Shown: piece after piece, positions 22,294 to 33,345 of the stretch
Position numbering within the stretch: position 1 is the stretch's first letter
How the letters are laid out: the number at the start of each line of letters is the position of its first letter
Translations under genes and position numbers: made by a program
Notes under the pieces: model-generated
Database searches by the model: none
The model's input: the letters and a program-made list of their open reading frames with translations, nothing else
Told to the model about the DNA's origin: nothing
NCBI GenBank assembly: GCA_017163975.1
Contig: JAFFSR010000251.1
Location: 8,742,001 to 8,806,000 of the forward strand
Direction of reading: 5' to 3'
Origin: Anastatus disparis
Lineage: Eukaryota > Arthropoda > Insecta > Hymenoptera > Eupelmidae
DNA: 64,000 bases

Positions 22294-22867
22294 TAATTAA
22301 TAGATAAGTTTGGTAAATAACAATATACACATATAATTTTCAAATTTCATAAAGAATATTTAGTTTACTGTTAATGTCAAAGAGTTATACTCATAGTATT
22401 AACATAAGATATTTGTGATTATTTGAGTTAGTTTTTAACAAACGTGTTTTTTCCAGATTATAAAATTAATTATTCAACATTTTTTTAAAAATTGTTATTT
22501 AAAAAAAAGTGCCCAACTGATTTTTTTTATTTTTAGCTTAAATTGATCTAGAAATAGTATAGAAAGAATAAATTTTCGAATTTTGTAATGACAAACAACT
22601 TTCATTAAAACTGGCTCAGGAGCACCGTGTCTGGAACAAAGGGCCTGTTAAATAAAATAATGATAGAAATTGGTGAAATTTGGAATTATGATACTTAAGA
22701 ATATTTTGAACTCACTCGCGTTTTTTCGACTTACTTTATAATAATAATAGAGAACTATAAGGAATAAAATAGAAAGTTTAACATGTGATTATACGAAACC
22801 GCGTCTAAGAAGGCTTACTGTGTCGATCGGAACGCCATCGCTATCAAAAACGTATTTTAGTTAATTA

Positions 22868-25800
22868 GTCCAATCAATAGAGCAAAAAAAGGCTATTTTA
22901 GACATTAATTAAAGGCTTAATGAAACCTATATAGAGTTGTTAAGGGCGATGAAAAAACATACCCTATATAAAATGTAACAAAAAAAAAAACGGTAGAAAA
23001 TGCTCCAGGAGGCAGCAAAGTTGGCTAAAAGAGCTTTTTTAATTCTCTGAAGCAACCTATGTATTTTAGCAAAAAAAGTAATTAATAAAAGTATTGGAGA
23101 ATAAAAAAACCTACAATTTGAGTACTGCCGCGATTATTTTCGTCAATTACCCATATGAAAATAATTTTTGTGAGAAATTGTGAATAACTGTTAATAACTA
23201 TAATAAACTACCGCAATTGAGACATTAATAAGAATTAATAACAATAAAAAACAGTTAATAACAATTAATAATAGTTAATAATAGTTATGAACGCTAAATA
23301 ACAATTATTAACTGGAAGTCATGATTATTAATAATTATTTATAGTTATTCACATTTATTCACATTTATTCACATTTATACACATTTATACACATTTATTA
23401 ACAGTTACTCACATTTTCCAAAATTTTAGAATTGGTGAATAATTTATTATTATTTATACTTATTTATAATTATTTATATTTATTTGCAATTAGTTACAGT
23501 GAATTATAGTTATTAACACTTTTTTACAGATATTTACAGTTTTTCACATTTATTAACAGTTATTAACAGTTTTTCACATTTACAAAATTTTTCGCGTATA
23601 TATATAAAAAAAGATTATACGTGTGAAAATTGTTGAAAGTGTGAAAAAGTGTTAATAACTGTTAATAAATGTGAATAAATGTGAATAAATGTGAAAAATT
23701 ATAAATATTTGTAAATAACTATAAATAACAGTAAATTATTATTATTTACAGTTAATCATTATTATTATCTATTCGTAACAATTATTAACTGTTATTTACT
23801 GTTATTAATGTCACAATTGCGGTAGTTTATTATAGTTATTAACAGTTATTCACATTTTTTCACATTTTTACACAGTTATTAATAGTTATTCACAGAAATT
23901 ATTTCCATATGGGTAGTTATTGCAAAAAAGCCAAAAAACCTTCAAAAATGGCCATTTATTGGATATCAATTATTTATTGCAAAAATAATTTTTTAAATAT
24001 TTTTAAACTTTCAAAAGGAAGCCTTCATGAATACGAATAGAAAGAGAAGTTGTAAAAGCAAATTGGTTAATTTGTTGCTGAGATATTCCCTATTATTTAT
24101 CCCAACACGCATCATGTTTATTGCTATAATTTTTTTTTGGCTGAACATATTGAGTTGCATAAGGGCTTAAGAGGAGGTCGAGTATATCTGTCCTTTTCTA
24201 ATCAAAGAATTGATTTTATTACAGAAACTAATAATTTTAGCAAAAAATTAAGAGAAAGCCGCATTTCGAATAAAAAAGCAATATCTTCGTTGATGAGAAA
24301 GAATTAATCTTATCGCTTCGTTTCCAAGAAAACCTTGAAAAACTTGAAACACAAAGATTAGGGTAAACAATTTAGTTTTTCAAGGTTTTCTTGAAATCGA
24401 ATCAATAAAATTAATTTTCTCTTAAAAATTTTGCTTTTCCTGATACGAGACGGGGCTTTCTCTCTATTTTTTGCTAAAGTTATTAGTTTTAACTAAAAAT
24501 TTATTATTTGATTAGAAAAGGACAGAGATACGTGACCTCCTCTTAAACTCTTCATGAAGGTTCAAATTTTCATATTTTGTTAGAGCAAATCAGAAAATTG
24601 AATTGCAATATTTTTTATAACGCTTTAAAAAAGAGGATGTTTTTTTTTTATAAATAAATGAAGCTGGGGCTTTATTTATAACTTTTACGAATTTGCTATT
24701 TGAATATTCTTATAGCTGTGTTCGAAACGAAGATTTAAAAAAAAAAAGAACTCTCTAAGGCCAATAGGACCCGAGATAAGATTTTTTTTTTTTTAAATCA
24801 CAGTTACTTTGTTTATAACAATTAAGAAACGAATCAAGCGTTATTTTTTAGTTGAAGATTTATATTTTAAAAAACTATGATTAGATTTTAAAAAATGCGA
24901 CTCTTTATTATTAAAACTAAAATAATAATAACATACAAATAATAACGTCAAGGTCGGAGTCGTGGTGGGGATGCTTGTCTTTGCGCGTGAGGAAAGTTAA
25001 CGAAGGATCCCGTTCCAATAAAATTCGTAAAAATTAACCGTATCTCCGTAAATAATGGACCGATTTTGATATTTTTTTTAATCTGAGATACCTTGAAAAA
25101 TTATTAATATTGGTGCAAATAGTTTTTCAAAATAGGGTGTATTTAATTTAAAACAACTGTACCTAATACAGACACCTTAAACGCAAATGATTGTTGTGGC
25201 TCACTAAATCAATATTTTTAGACGTTTAATGTCTCATTTTAAAGCTAAAAGAAAGAACTTTAAAATAAGATATCATGAGTTTCATTACGATCAATATTTA
25301 CGAAATGCACGCGGATTTACGTAAATGTTGTAAATGAACTTACCTTATTATTCCTCGTAATAATTACATTTGGAACCTGGAGATAAATTTAATTAAAATT
25401 TTTATTATTCCTATATTTTAACTAATTATTATAATTAATTTTTAGTTTTAATAAATAAAAAAATAATTATTAATAATTGCAAAAATTTTAATAGTAATAA
25501 TAAAAATTGTTATCTCGATTTTTTTTTTTTATTTGTTCTTCATGCAAAAAAATTTTTTCATCATTAAATATATTTTTATCTTTTTTCTAAAACTAAACCA
25601 CTAAGATTTTCATGTAAGGATTCGCATTTTTTAGAATCTAATCATAGATTTTTAAAATATAAGTCTTCAACTAAAAAATGACGCTTGATTCGTTTCTTAA
25701 TTGTTATAAACAAAGTAACTGTGATTTAAAAAAAAAAAATCTTATCTCGGCTCCTATTGGCCTTAGAAAGTTCTTTTTTATTTTAAATCTTTGTTTCGAA

Positions 25801-26507
25801 CACAGCTATAAGAATATTCAAATAGCAAATTCGTAAAAGTTATAAATAAAGCTCCAGCTTCATTTATTTATAAAAAAAACACCCTCTTTTTTAAAACGTT
25901 ATAAAAAATATCGCAATTCAATTTTCTCATTTGCTCTTAACAAAATATGAAAATTTGAACCTTCATGAAGAGTTTAAGCCCTTATGCAACTCAATATGTT
26001 CAGCCAAAAAAAAATTATATCAATAAACTTGATGCATGTTGGGATAAATAATAGGGAATATCTCAGCAACAAATTAACCAATTTGCTTTTACAACCTCTC
26101 TTTCTATTCGTATTCATAAAGGCTTCCTTTTAAAAGTTTAAAAATATTTAAAAAATTATTCTTGCAATAAATAATTGATATCCAATAAATGGCCATTTTT
26201 GATGGTTTTTTGGCTTTTTTGCAATAACTAACTGACGAAAATAATCGCGGCAGTACTCAAATTGTAGGTTTTTTTATTCTCCAATACTTTTATTAATTAC
26301 TTTTTTTGCTAAAATGCATAGGTTGCTTCAGAGAATTAAAAAAGCTGTTTTAGCCAACTTTGCAGCCTCCTGGAGCATTTTCTACCGTTTTTTTGGTTAC
26401 ATTTTATATAGGGTATGTTTTTTCATCGCCCTTAACAACTCTATATAGGTTTCACTAAGTATTTAATTAATGTCTAAAATAGCCTTTTTTTGCTCTATTG
26501 ATTGGAC
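22868..26507. mobile_element. 3.6 kb TA-flanked long inverted-repeat element
   Basis: The ends are GTCCAATCAATAGAGC and its complement, flanked by TA (22866-22867, 26508-26509). The arms pair for well over 1 kb, down to about 24,930 and 25,610, with roughly one difference every 20-30 bases. A unique centre (24,930-25,610) contains GTCGTGGTGGGGATGCTTGT. No reading frame codes for a recognisable transposase. A 764 bp element (23150-23913) has inserted into the left arm only. Confidence 0.85.
23150..23913. mobile_element. 764 bp palindromic Tc1/mariner-type MITE
   Basis: The element begins CCCATATG and ends CATATGGG, with TA on each side (23148-23149, 23914-23915). The same site in the opposite arm of the host element (about 26230) reads GCAATAACTAACTGACG, uninterrupted and with one TA. 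This proves insertion and the TA duplication. The interior consists of degenerate TTATTAACAGTTATTCACAT-like repeats arranged as a palindrome around (TA)n near 23595. It is non-coding. Confidence 0.88.
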
Positions 26508-27177
26508 TAAATTATTATCTTTTGAGGCATTTTAAACTCAATAAAAATGTTTTCTCTATATACAGTACCGGCCAATAATTCTGAGCAGGGTAATCAAATT
26601 TTGGCTCTAACTTTGAAGGCGCACATCTTCTTCAGTTTTTCTTCAAAAGCTTTCTTTAAGCTTTCTTAATTTTTTTTAATGATGTCTTAACATTTTAAAT
26701 AATTTTTTCATTTTCGTCCAATCAGTTGTAGTTTTTTCATTATTGCAAATAGAAAAAATCTGAAAAAAGATTCAGAAAGCGCTTTAAAAATGATATGAGC
26801 AATTATTAAAAAAAAAATTTTTACATTATTTTATTGCAAAGTTTCAAGCACGTAAAGTTATCAATCCTCATACTTTTATCATTTTTTTTTTTTTTCTAAG
26901 AAAAAAAAGTTAGTTATATAGAGGATATTATCCTCCTCTATATAATTAACTTTTTTCATATGATGCATCAGATAGATTCTAGCCCGGTTCCCCGTTTAAC
27001 ACATTACATCAGGCTAGCCCATCTGACACACCATACCGAAATCTTTGACTACCGATCGATGGTCAGTCACATTTTTGTGACCAACAATCAACCAATACCC
27101 AATGAGATCGGATTTTATAAGAACCGCACGATATTATTAGCACATACATTAATTTTTCTTTAGAAAAAAAAGTCAAA

Positions 27178-27313
27178 GGTACACTCACCGTTAATGGATT
27201 CTTTCCGAATGTTTTGAAATCCTCAACTTTGATTGGACAATTTCGTTATTTTCTTTGCTTCTATTGGAACATTTTAAAAAATTCGGAAAGAATCAATTAA
27301 CGTTGGGTGTACC
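27178..27313. repeat. Hairpin insert
   Basis: The arms contain GGTACAC at the outer ends and GATTCTTTCCGAAT and complement further in, with an AT-rich loop holding GATTGGACAATTTCG. It directly abuts a tRNA-like segment, and together they may be one composite insertion. Confidence 0.65.
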
Positions 27314-27385
27314 TGGCCAAGATTCGAACCCATGTCCACCGTGTTGAAGGCAAGAGCTCTATCCGTTACGTCACTGCGCTCTCAC
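27314..27385 (-). repeat. tRNA-like fragment, probable SINE head
   Basis: On the minus strand there is an A-box-like stretch (TAACGGATAGAGC) and a B box (GGGTTCGAATC) about 35 bp apart, the layout of a pol III internal promoter. The acceptor and T stems do not pair properly, so it is not a functional tRNA. It could be the head of a tRNA-derived SINE or a decayed tRNA copy. Confidence 0.5.
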
Positions 27386-28433
27386 ACTTTTATAATAAAA
27401 ACTAGTTGTTTTTTTCTAAAAAAAGTATGAAGACCGATAATTTTATGTGCTATGATATAAAAATTTTTTTAAATAGTTGCAGATGGGATTTTCGAAGCCC
27501 TTTCTGAATCTTTATCAAATTTTTTCTATTTGTAATAATGAAAAAACTACAGCTAATTGAACAATAATGAAAAAATTTTTTTAAAATTTGAGACTGTCTA
27601 TGCGGTATATTATTATAAAAACATCATTAAAAAATTTAAGAAAGGTTTTGAAGAGTACTTTAAGGTGGATCATGCATGTAAGACCGTATCATGTTTTGGG
27701 TTCCTTGGTGGTATTTGTATTATTGCAAATTTTTATAAATTAATACACTCTATATGTCTCAATTATAACTATTATTATTTTGAAAACAAAAATCATTGCA
27801 TAAGTAAATGCGTAGAAAAATTTTTTTTTTCTTGAAAAGCCCCTTGTGATTATTTACTTATATACGGCACTATACAGCGGACTTCGTAATATGTATACAT
27901 GCACTCTAAGCGTCTTAAGATTATCACGCATGCGCAGTATATACCAGCTGATTTACTCGATTCTACGTTAATAAAATATTTTCAACTTTTACACTTAATT
28001 TCTCTTTATTTACATCGTTTACTCCCTTTTTCCTCGATCATAATATAATCGTTATTAAATCGTCTGTCTTTCATACGTTTTTTATCAAAAACTTTTAAGT
28101 AACAAAAAAGTTATAATCAATTTTATGCATGAATCATGATTTTTCCCATTTACGCGTGTGTATAATATCTTTTTTTCAGACATTGATTACTTGAAATTTT
28201 GATGGTTTACCTTATGTTTTTATTATACCAATGAAAAGATGGGTATTTCAAGATTATTATAGTAAAGTTTCGTCAAAAACTTTTAGGTTTACAAAATATC
28301 ATTGGGAATGGATGATCCACCTTAAGATGGTCTTCTCAGAATTTTTCTTGGACCATAATTGAAGGAGATATGCATCCTTAAAGTTGGAGCAAAAATTTGA
28401 TTACCCTGCTCAGAATTATTGGCCAGTACTGTA

Positions 28434-29566
28434 ACACAATGTATAAGATCCTAAAAATTACGTATAAACTTTATTTGATTGTTTATATGTAATCAACTTG
28501 ATTAGACATAATTAAAATTATTCTCTATATACTATATTTATATACTATAAAACATTAGTTATATACGCCATTTGGGAGTAAGAAGGATGAATACGGGGCG
28601 AGTTTGTTGCGAGAACAGTAGACAGTCGAGGGCGCGCAAAGCGCGCCCGAGATTGACTGCTGTTCGAGCAACAAAGTCGCCCCGTATTCATCCTTCTCAC
28701 TTCCAAATGGCGTAGATGATTTTATGTCGTTGTAGCAGGTATGAGGGACTATAAAATTATAAATGTGCAAATTCGCAATCTTTCTTTCTTTTTATTTGAA
28801 TTTGAATAAAAGTATGCTAACAGTGTAGACACTCGTCTGCGGAACCGTCATCGATGTGTCACAAATTTGACAAGCTGACCACGCAATTTCACACACATTT
28901 TATATTTAATTTTTTTCTTCACTGTCTATCTTTCATTATAATAATTAATTTTTTGTTAATTGTACAAATTTTTTTCATTATTTGCACTAATTTTTTTTAT
29001 GAATAATCAAATTTTTATTTTTTTCTATACTTTAAAATGTATTAAAGAACAAAATGTCAAAAGAAAAAACAAAACACGCCGATTAAACTAATCAATTTTA
29101 CGACTTCGGCGATTGCTTCATAACTAATTACTATCTTATAGTGCGACGTATAGATGTTAGATGACTCCATACGTCACCATGTGAGGTATGGAATTATCTA
29201 TATTTTTTATGTGAAGTATAGCAAACTGAATATAGTTGTGCTATGAATTGAAATGTATGTAATCTCAATACCCATTCAACTAGCTTTGCACATACAACAT
29301 CGAATACCTGGTACAACGACATAAACGATTTATATTTACGTTGATTTTCTACTACACTCATCTTTATATTTTTCAAGTTATCTTTCACTCTATATTTACT
29401 TTTTGACTACGAAATTTTAGTAACGTTTGTAATTTTAGTCAATGATTATAAAATTTTTCTGAATCTTTCTTTTTTTCCAATAAAAACGCTCGACTTTTCT
29501 ATTTTTTTTTCATTTTTGACATAAAATGATATTGTTTCAGCAGACTCAGCGCAACGATGATCTGAA
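28434..29566. other. Non-coding stretch with one hairpin
   Basis: Apart from the hairpin at 28564-28714 there is no supported gene. Short open frames (for example 28555-28770, which reads through the hairpin) have no protein signature. Confidence 0.5.
28564..28714. repeat. GC-apex hairpin (flank family 2, copy 2)
   Basis: A 151 bp stem-loop with outer arms TACGCCATTTGGGAG and diverged complement. The middle stem contains GAATACGGGGCGA, and the apex is GAGGGCGCGCAAAGCGCGCC. The right flank TAGATGATTTTATGTC followed by TATGAGGGACTATA matches the flank of the hairpin at 22126-22293 in inverse orientation. Confidence 0.85.
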
Positions 29567-30353
29567 CCCTATTAAAAAAACACGTGTTTTTTACATGTAA
29601 AATTTGCGTGTTTTTTCACGCATATTTTTCACGTGTTTTTTTCACATGTATTTTTCAGGTGTATTTTTCACATATATTTTCATAGCTTTTCGAAGATCTT
29701 CTACCATCTGGTCTCTTATATCTGCGTCTTCCAAATATGTGTAAGGGATGACAAAACTTAGAAAAACGCCACCTAGTGAATTAAAACCGCTATTAATGAT
29801 CTATTACGTCGGTTTGACTTTAAGTCACTAGGTGGCGTTTTTCCAAGTTTTGTCATCCCTTACACAAATTTGGAAGACGCAGATATAAAAGACCAGATGG
29901 TAGAAGATCTTCGAAAAGCTATGAAAAAATATGTGAAAAGTACACCTGAAAAATACATGTGAAAAAAACACGTGAAAAATATGCGTGAAAAAACACGCAA
30001 ATTTTACATGTAAAAAACACGTGTTTTTTTTAAATAGGGTACTGTCCGGCCTCTTATATCTGCGTCTTCCAAATTTGTGTAAGGGATGACAAAACTTAGA
30101 AAAACGCCACCTAGTGACTTAAAGTCAAACCGACGTAATCGATCATTAATAGCGATTTTAATTCACTAGGTGGCGTTTTTCTAAGTTTCGTCATCCCTTA
30201 CACAAATTTGGAAGACGCAAATATAAGAGACCAGATGGTAGAAGATCTTCGAAAAGCTATGAAAAAATATGTGAAAAATACACCTGAAAAATACACGTGA
30301 AAAAAACACGTGAAAAATATGCGTGAAAAAACACGTGTTTTTTTTAAATAGGG
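29567..30353. repeat. Twin foldback with oppositely oriented loops
   Basis: There are two adjacent foldback units (29567-30039 and about 30049-30353). The outer ends are CCCTATT and AATAGGG, next to runs of ACACGTGTTTTTT. Both units contain the stem GTAAGGGATGACAAAACTTA plus CGCCACCTAGTG. In the first the loop (29779-29825) reads AATTAAAACCGCTATTAATG, and in the second (30117-30163) the same loop sequence is reverse-complemented. The two copies therefore differ by an inversion between the stem arms. Confidence 0.88.
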
Positions 30354-31242
30354 AATGTATTCAAATCTCTGTTGTTCAAGTTAAAATACTGATGGAAAAA
30401 AACGTTATTTTTTAAAATATTAAATTTTTCATTAATTAATAAACAACTAAACAATATTTAAAATTAGCAAATAAGTATTAGATATATTTATTTATATTAC
30501 AGTAAGATTTTTTTAAATCTCTCCACTAACTTTGTAAATGTAATATAAAAAATATTGTAAAAGTTCAATTTCCCATAAGAGACATTGTTAATTATGCAAA
30601 AAAATAATTAGTGATATCTTTGTTTTTAGATTTTAATAAAAAATCGACAAATATTCCAAATGAAAAAAAAAAAAATATTCATCGCGAGCTATCCAATTTT
30701 ATATACATATTCTTCACTTAAAAACGAACATTTTTTATCCTTTGATATTTTTTAATACGGTGTAATGCTTACGAGATATAGCAAGCTGAAGAAGCTAATT
30801 ATTTTAGAAAAATCGTTATAACTTCTTAACGATTTATGATAGTATAAAAGATTAAACAGCGTTTAAAAGAGGATAAAAAAACCTTTAATTTCAGAGGTAT
30901 AATGTTAACGTAGAATAATTTCGCTAAAATTGGCCTAGGGTTAAACACGGGCAAAAAATTTTTGAAATTTTTTGTTTCTTTTAGCTCCATAAATATAGTT
31001 AAAAATATATATTTTTAAATCAAACTATCAGCATTTAAAAGAGCACTAAAATATACATTTCTAACCCATCTTTTCAAAATTTTTTCATACACTTTCCAAC
31101 GAAACAGTAAAACTTTTTTTATTTTATCTTGATTAATTAGGGTGGGCAACTTCGTGTTAGCGGGAGTGTATACATATAATGGTACAATTTTATATATAAT
31201 GTAAAAAAAAATTTGGTGGCTTCCACGTTCATCTTTACGATC
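30354..31242. other. Non-coding spacer
   Basis: AT-rich sequence without a supported gene. GGGAGTGTATA near 31170 resembles the end motif of the element at 19996-20976 (TACACTCCC), so one end of a related element may lie here. I could not find its partner. Confidence 0.4.
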
Positions 31243-31246
31243 TTAA

Positions 31247-31968
31247 GGATGTTCAATGGTGTCATGCGGGGAGGTGAAGAGTCAGAGGGGTACCCTATGC
31301 TTTAACATAGGAAAGAAGGATCGCTGCCAACTTAAAGTAATCAAATATTTTTCAACAAAAAGTTCTTTGAATGGCACTTAGAGATGAAATATATTATTCA
31401 AATTACATTTAAACGTTTTTATTTAATAAATAAAACATTTTAAAATGTTATTTAATTTATTATAAATTAATTTAAGTTCGGTAATATGTTGTATGAAATT
31501 TGGCAACGTAGCGCTTCTATTTGTAGGTTAAGTTTAGCAGAAAAATATTATCTTCCAATTCAAATCTTATGTTATATATACGCAACGTTGCCAAATCTTT
31601 TACGTAGCAGTAGCGGGTTTTCAAAAATTAACTCTTACTTTAACTTAAACTTTGGAAATCTCTGTCAATTTTCCTGAAAGGTATATAAAAAACTATATGA
31701 AATGAATCCTTAGATAATATACTTTCATAATATCTAAATTTTAATTTGATCTGTTAACTTTTATGACAGAAATTTATATAAATCGCAATCGATTCTCAGA
31801 TCGCCCATAAGAGCCCATGTTATTTTTCGTATTTTTAACATTAAATTTCTCGAAAAAACATGCGGAATGAAATATGGAAAAAAATTGAGGTACTTTAATT
31901 TAATATAATAAATCATATTTTAAAATTTCAAAGCATTCTGTTAACTTTTACGTAACCATTGAACATCC
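31247..31968. mobile_element. 722 bp element with TTAA duplication (piggyBac-type target)
   Basis: The terminal inverted repeats GGATGTTCAATGGT and complement are flanked on both sides by TTAA (31243-31246, 31969-31972). TTAA is the target of piggyBac-superfamily elements. The interior is non-coding. It includes a GC-richer block (31265-31330) and a pair of inverted pieces around 31500 and 31600 (TTTGGCAACGT). It is probably a non-autonomous derivative. Confidence 0.7.
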
Positions 31969-32004
31969 TTAACGTATTACCCCACACCTTTATTTATACT
32001 TCCA

Positions 32005-32302
32005 ATTTTATTTTTTTACCCGTCCCATTCCGCATTCGCCCGAGGTAATGCCCGTGGAGAGGGAAAACCCATAGGCAAACCCAGTGGGATAAAACCTGGG
32101 AAAACCCTCTCTGGAATGGGTCGGTGTATATAGCAGATTCGGTATTAGGCATCCTTGTATCAGGATACCTACACCGTATCTGCCACACCTCCCGCTCACA
32201 TTGCCATGTGGTCAGTACGCCCAAGCGATCGTCACACAAAGCAAGTCCAGATTGGACGCGCAGCGTTCTTTGGAGCGGTCACCCATCCAAGTACTAACCG
32301 CA
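32005..32302 (-). repeat. 5S rRNA-headed SINE-like unit
   Basis: On the minus strand the unit starts with GCGGTTAGTACTTGGATGGG then TGACCGC (32302-32276), a clear match to the 3' part of 5S rRNA including box C. It continues for 270 bp of unrelated GC-richer sequence. The end is GGGCGAATGCGGAATGGGAC then GGGTAAAAAAATAAAA, which resembles a LINE 3' tail. The missing 5' part of 5S is replaced by the palindromic repeat at 32303-32622. The short open frames across it are not real genes. SINE3-type elements (5S-derived) are the closest known class. Confidence 0.6.
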
Positions 32303-32622
32303 GAGGGGCGATTCAACCTATGCTACATATGTATGTATCACGACGTTTAGTTGTGAGCAAGAGAATAAAAAGTGTGCGCGCGCATTACGTACGCGTGATA
32401 CATACATATGTAGCATAGGTTGAATCGCCCCTCTGCTAAGACAAGTCGTCGCGCGCAAAAATTGTATCTACATGGAAACGGAGACTTGAGGTCTTGACGG
32501 TTCGACAGACGATTCAATACGCGCGACGACTTGTCTTAGCAGTGCTACCAACTTACGTTTGAACGTACATACATATCACCGTGATACATACATATGTAGC
32601 ATAGGTTGAATCGCCCCTCTGG
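32303..32622. repeat. Triplicated palindromic repeat block
   Basis: A 40 bp motif (GAGGGGCGATTCAACCTATG, continuing GCTACATATGTATGTATCAC in overlap) occurs at 32303-32341. It recurs inverted at about 32394-32434 and again in the inverted orientation at about 32580-32620. Between copies two and three sits a separate inverted pair, GCTAAGACAAGTCGTCGCGC (32435) and its complement (32521-32540). The block borders the 5S-like head. Confidence 0.8.
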
Positions 32623-32880
32623 CGCGCGCCGAACCTCTCGGCCAATGCGGCGGTATATATAATGTATATATATAATGATTTATGTATAAATTATATATTA
32701 TCTATATATTAATGGAAAAATTTAATTATTTTCTAAAATTTATTATAACAGATTTTGAATAATTCCAAAAAAATTATCATATGTGTTCAATTATTAAAGT
32801 ATTAAATTCGTATAGAGGATTTTTAGTGGTCCGATTCAAATAGCATCACTCATTATAACAATATTAAATAATTAGGTCAA

Positions 32881-33345
32881 ATGATATTAAAAAGTAAAAT
32901 AATAAATTTAGCTGCAGGTATTTGCATTCCGTTTGGTGATGTAACAGAGGCTCAGCATTTTTTAGATCATGTAATTAAAACAGAAGATAACCATCAACAA
33001 AAATTTGATCAGAAAAAAATGAGTACAATGAAGACTCTAATGGAAGAATTTATTTCATTTGTTGAAAATTTTGATTGTAAGAAAAACCAAATAGCTATTT
33101 TGGAATTAAAGCTTCGAATTAAATTTTCTGTAAAATTATGGAAAATGTTTTTAAATTTCATGACTGAGTACAACGGAAAGGATGATCGTATAATTCGAGA
33201 TATGATAGATGTACTTTTAAAATATTTTAAAGCATTAGCAGAAGCTTATGACATAATCGAAAAATATGATGAAAAAAATAACATAGAGAGAATTAAGAAA
33301 GATGAAGCGTGTAATAACACTGGTGATTCAGAAACATCGAACTAG
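32881..33345 (+). CDS. Small helical protein of unknown function (paralogue 1)
   Basis: A 154-codon frame of strongly helical, Lys/Glu-rich composition ending KKDEACNNTGDSETSN. I do not recognise the family. It aligns with the product of 34450-34958 along the whole core (TEAQHFLDHVI against DEALAWVSNLI; MEEFISFVENF against VEEFKSFLDFI; ELKLRIKFSVKLWKMFLNFM against DLRLPAIESLWGKLMEF), so the two are tandem duplicates. An acceptor TTTAG at about 32909-32913 lies exactly where the paralogue's intron ends and in the same phase. The ATG at 32881 may therefore be intronic and the true first exon missing or undetected upstream, where transposon debris begins. It is uncertain whether this copy is expressed. 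Confidence 0.6.
   Translation: MILKSKIINLAAGICIPFGDVTEAQHFLDHVIKTEDNHQQKFDQKKMSTMKTLMEEFISFVENFDCKKNQIAILELKLRIKFSVKLWKMFLNFMTEYNGKDDRIIRDMIDVLLKYFKALAEAYDIIEKYDEKNNIERIKKDEACNNTGDSETSN

Larger units (their letters stand above)
19635..22629. mobile_element. Long-TIR foldback element with TCTG target duplication
   Basis: The terminal repeats begin CACGGTGCTCCTGA on the left, with the complement on the right. TCTG lies outside both ends (19631-19634, 22630-22633). The arms pair for about 350 bp (19635-19990 versus 22290-22629). A 4 bp non-TA duplication separates it from the Tc1/mariner-type elements around it. No transposase is visible. The interior is occupied by another element (19996-20976) and unique sequence with several hairpins. 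Confidence 0.75.
26563..28431. mobile_element. Tc1/mariner-like element with CAGTACCGG ends
   Basis: The terminal inverted repeats start CAGTACCGGCCAATAATTCT, continue GAGCAGGGTAATCAAATTTT, and are matched at the right end. TA flanks both sides (26561-26562, 28432-28433). Inner blocks are also inverted (26700-26760 versus 27500-27555). No transposase gene is present. The interior contains a hairpin (27178-27313), a tRNA-like fragment (27314-27385) and unrelated sequence. The ends resemble those of the 11779-17906 element, so the two could use the same transposase family. Confidence 0.85.

Noticed and set aside
23150..23913. CRISPR-like array, because short units recur regularly
   Set aside because: The units are degenerate, unevenly spaced and arranged as one palindrome with TA duplications. 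There are no spacers and the genome is eukaryotic.
31994..32418. Overlapping short open frames with Trp- and Cys-rich products
   Set aside because: They coincide with the 5S-headed repeat and its LINE-like tail on both strands, which explains the open frames without a gene.
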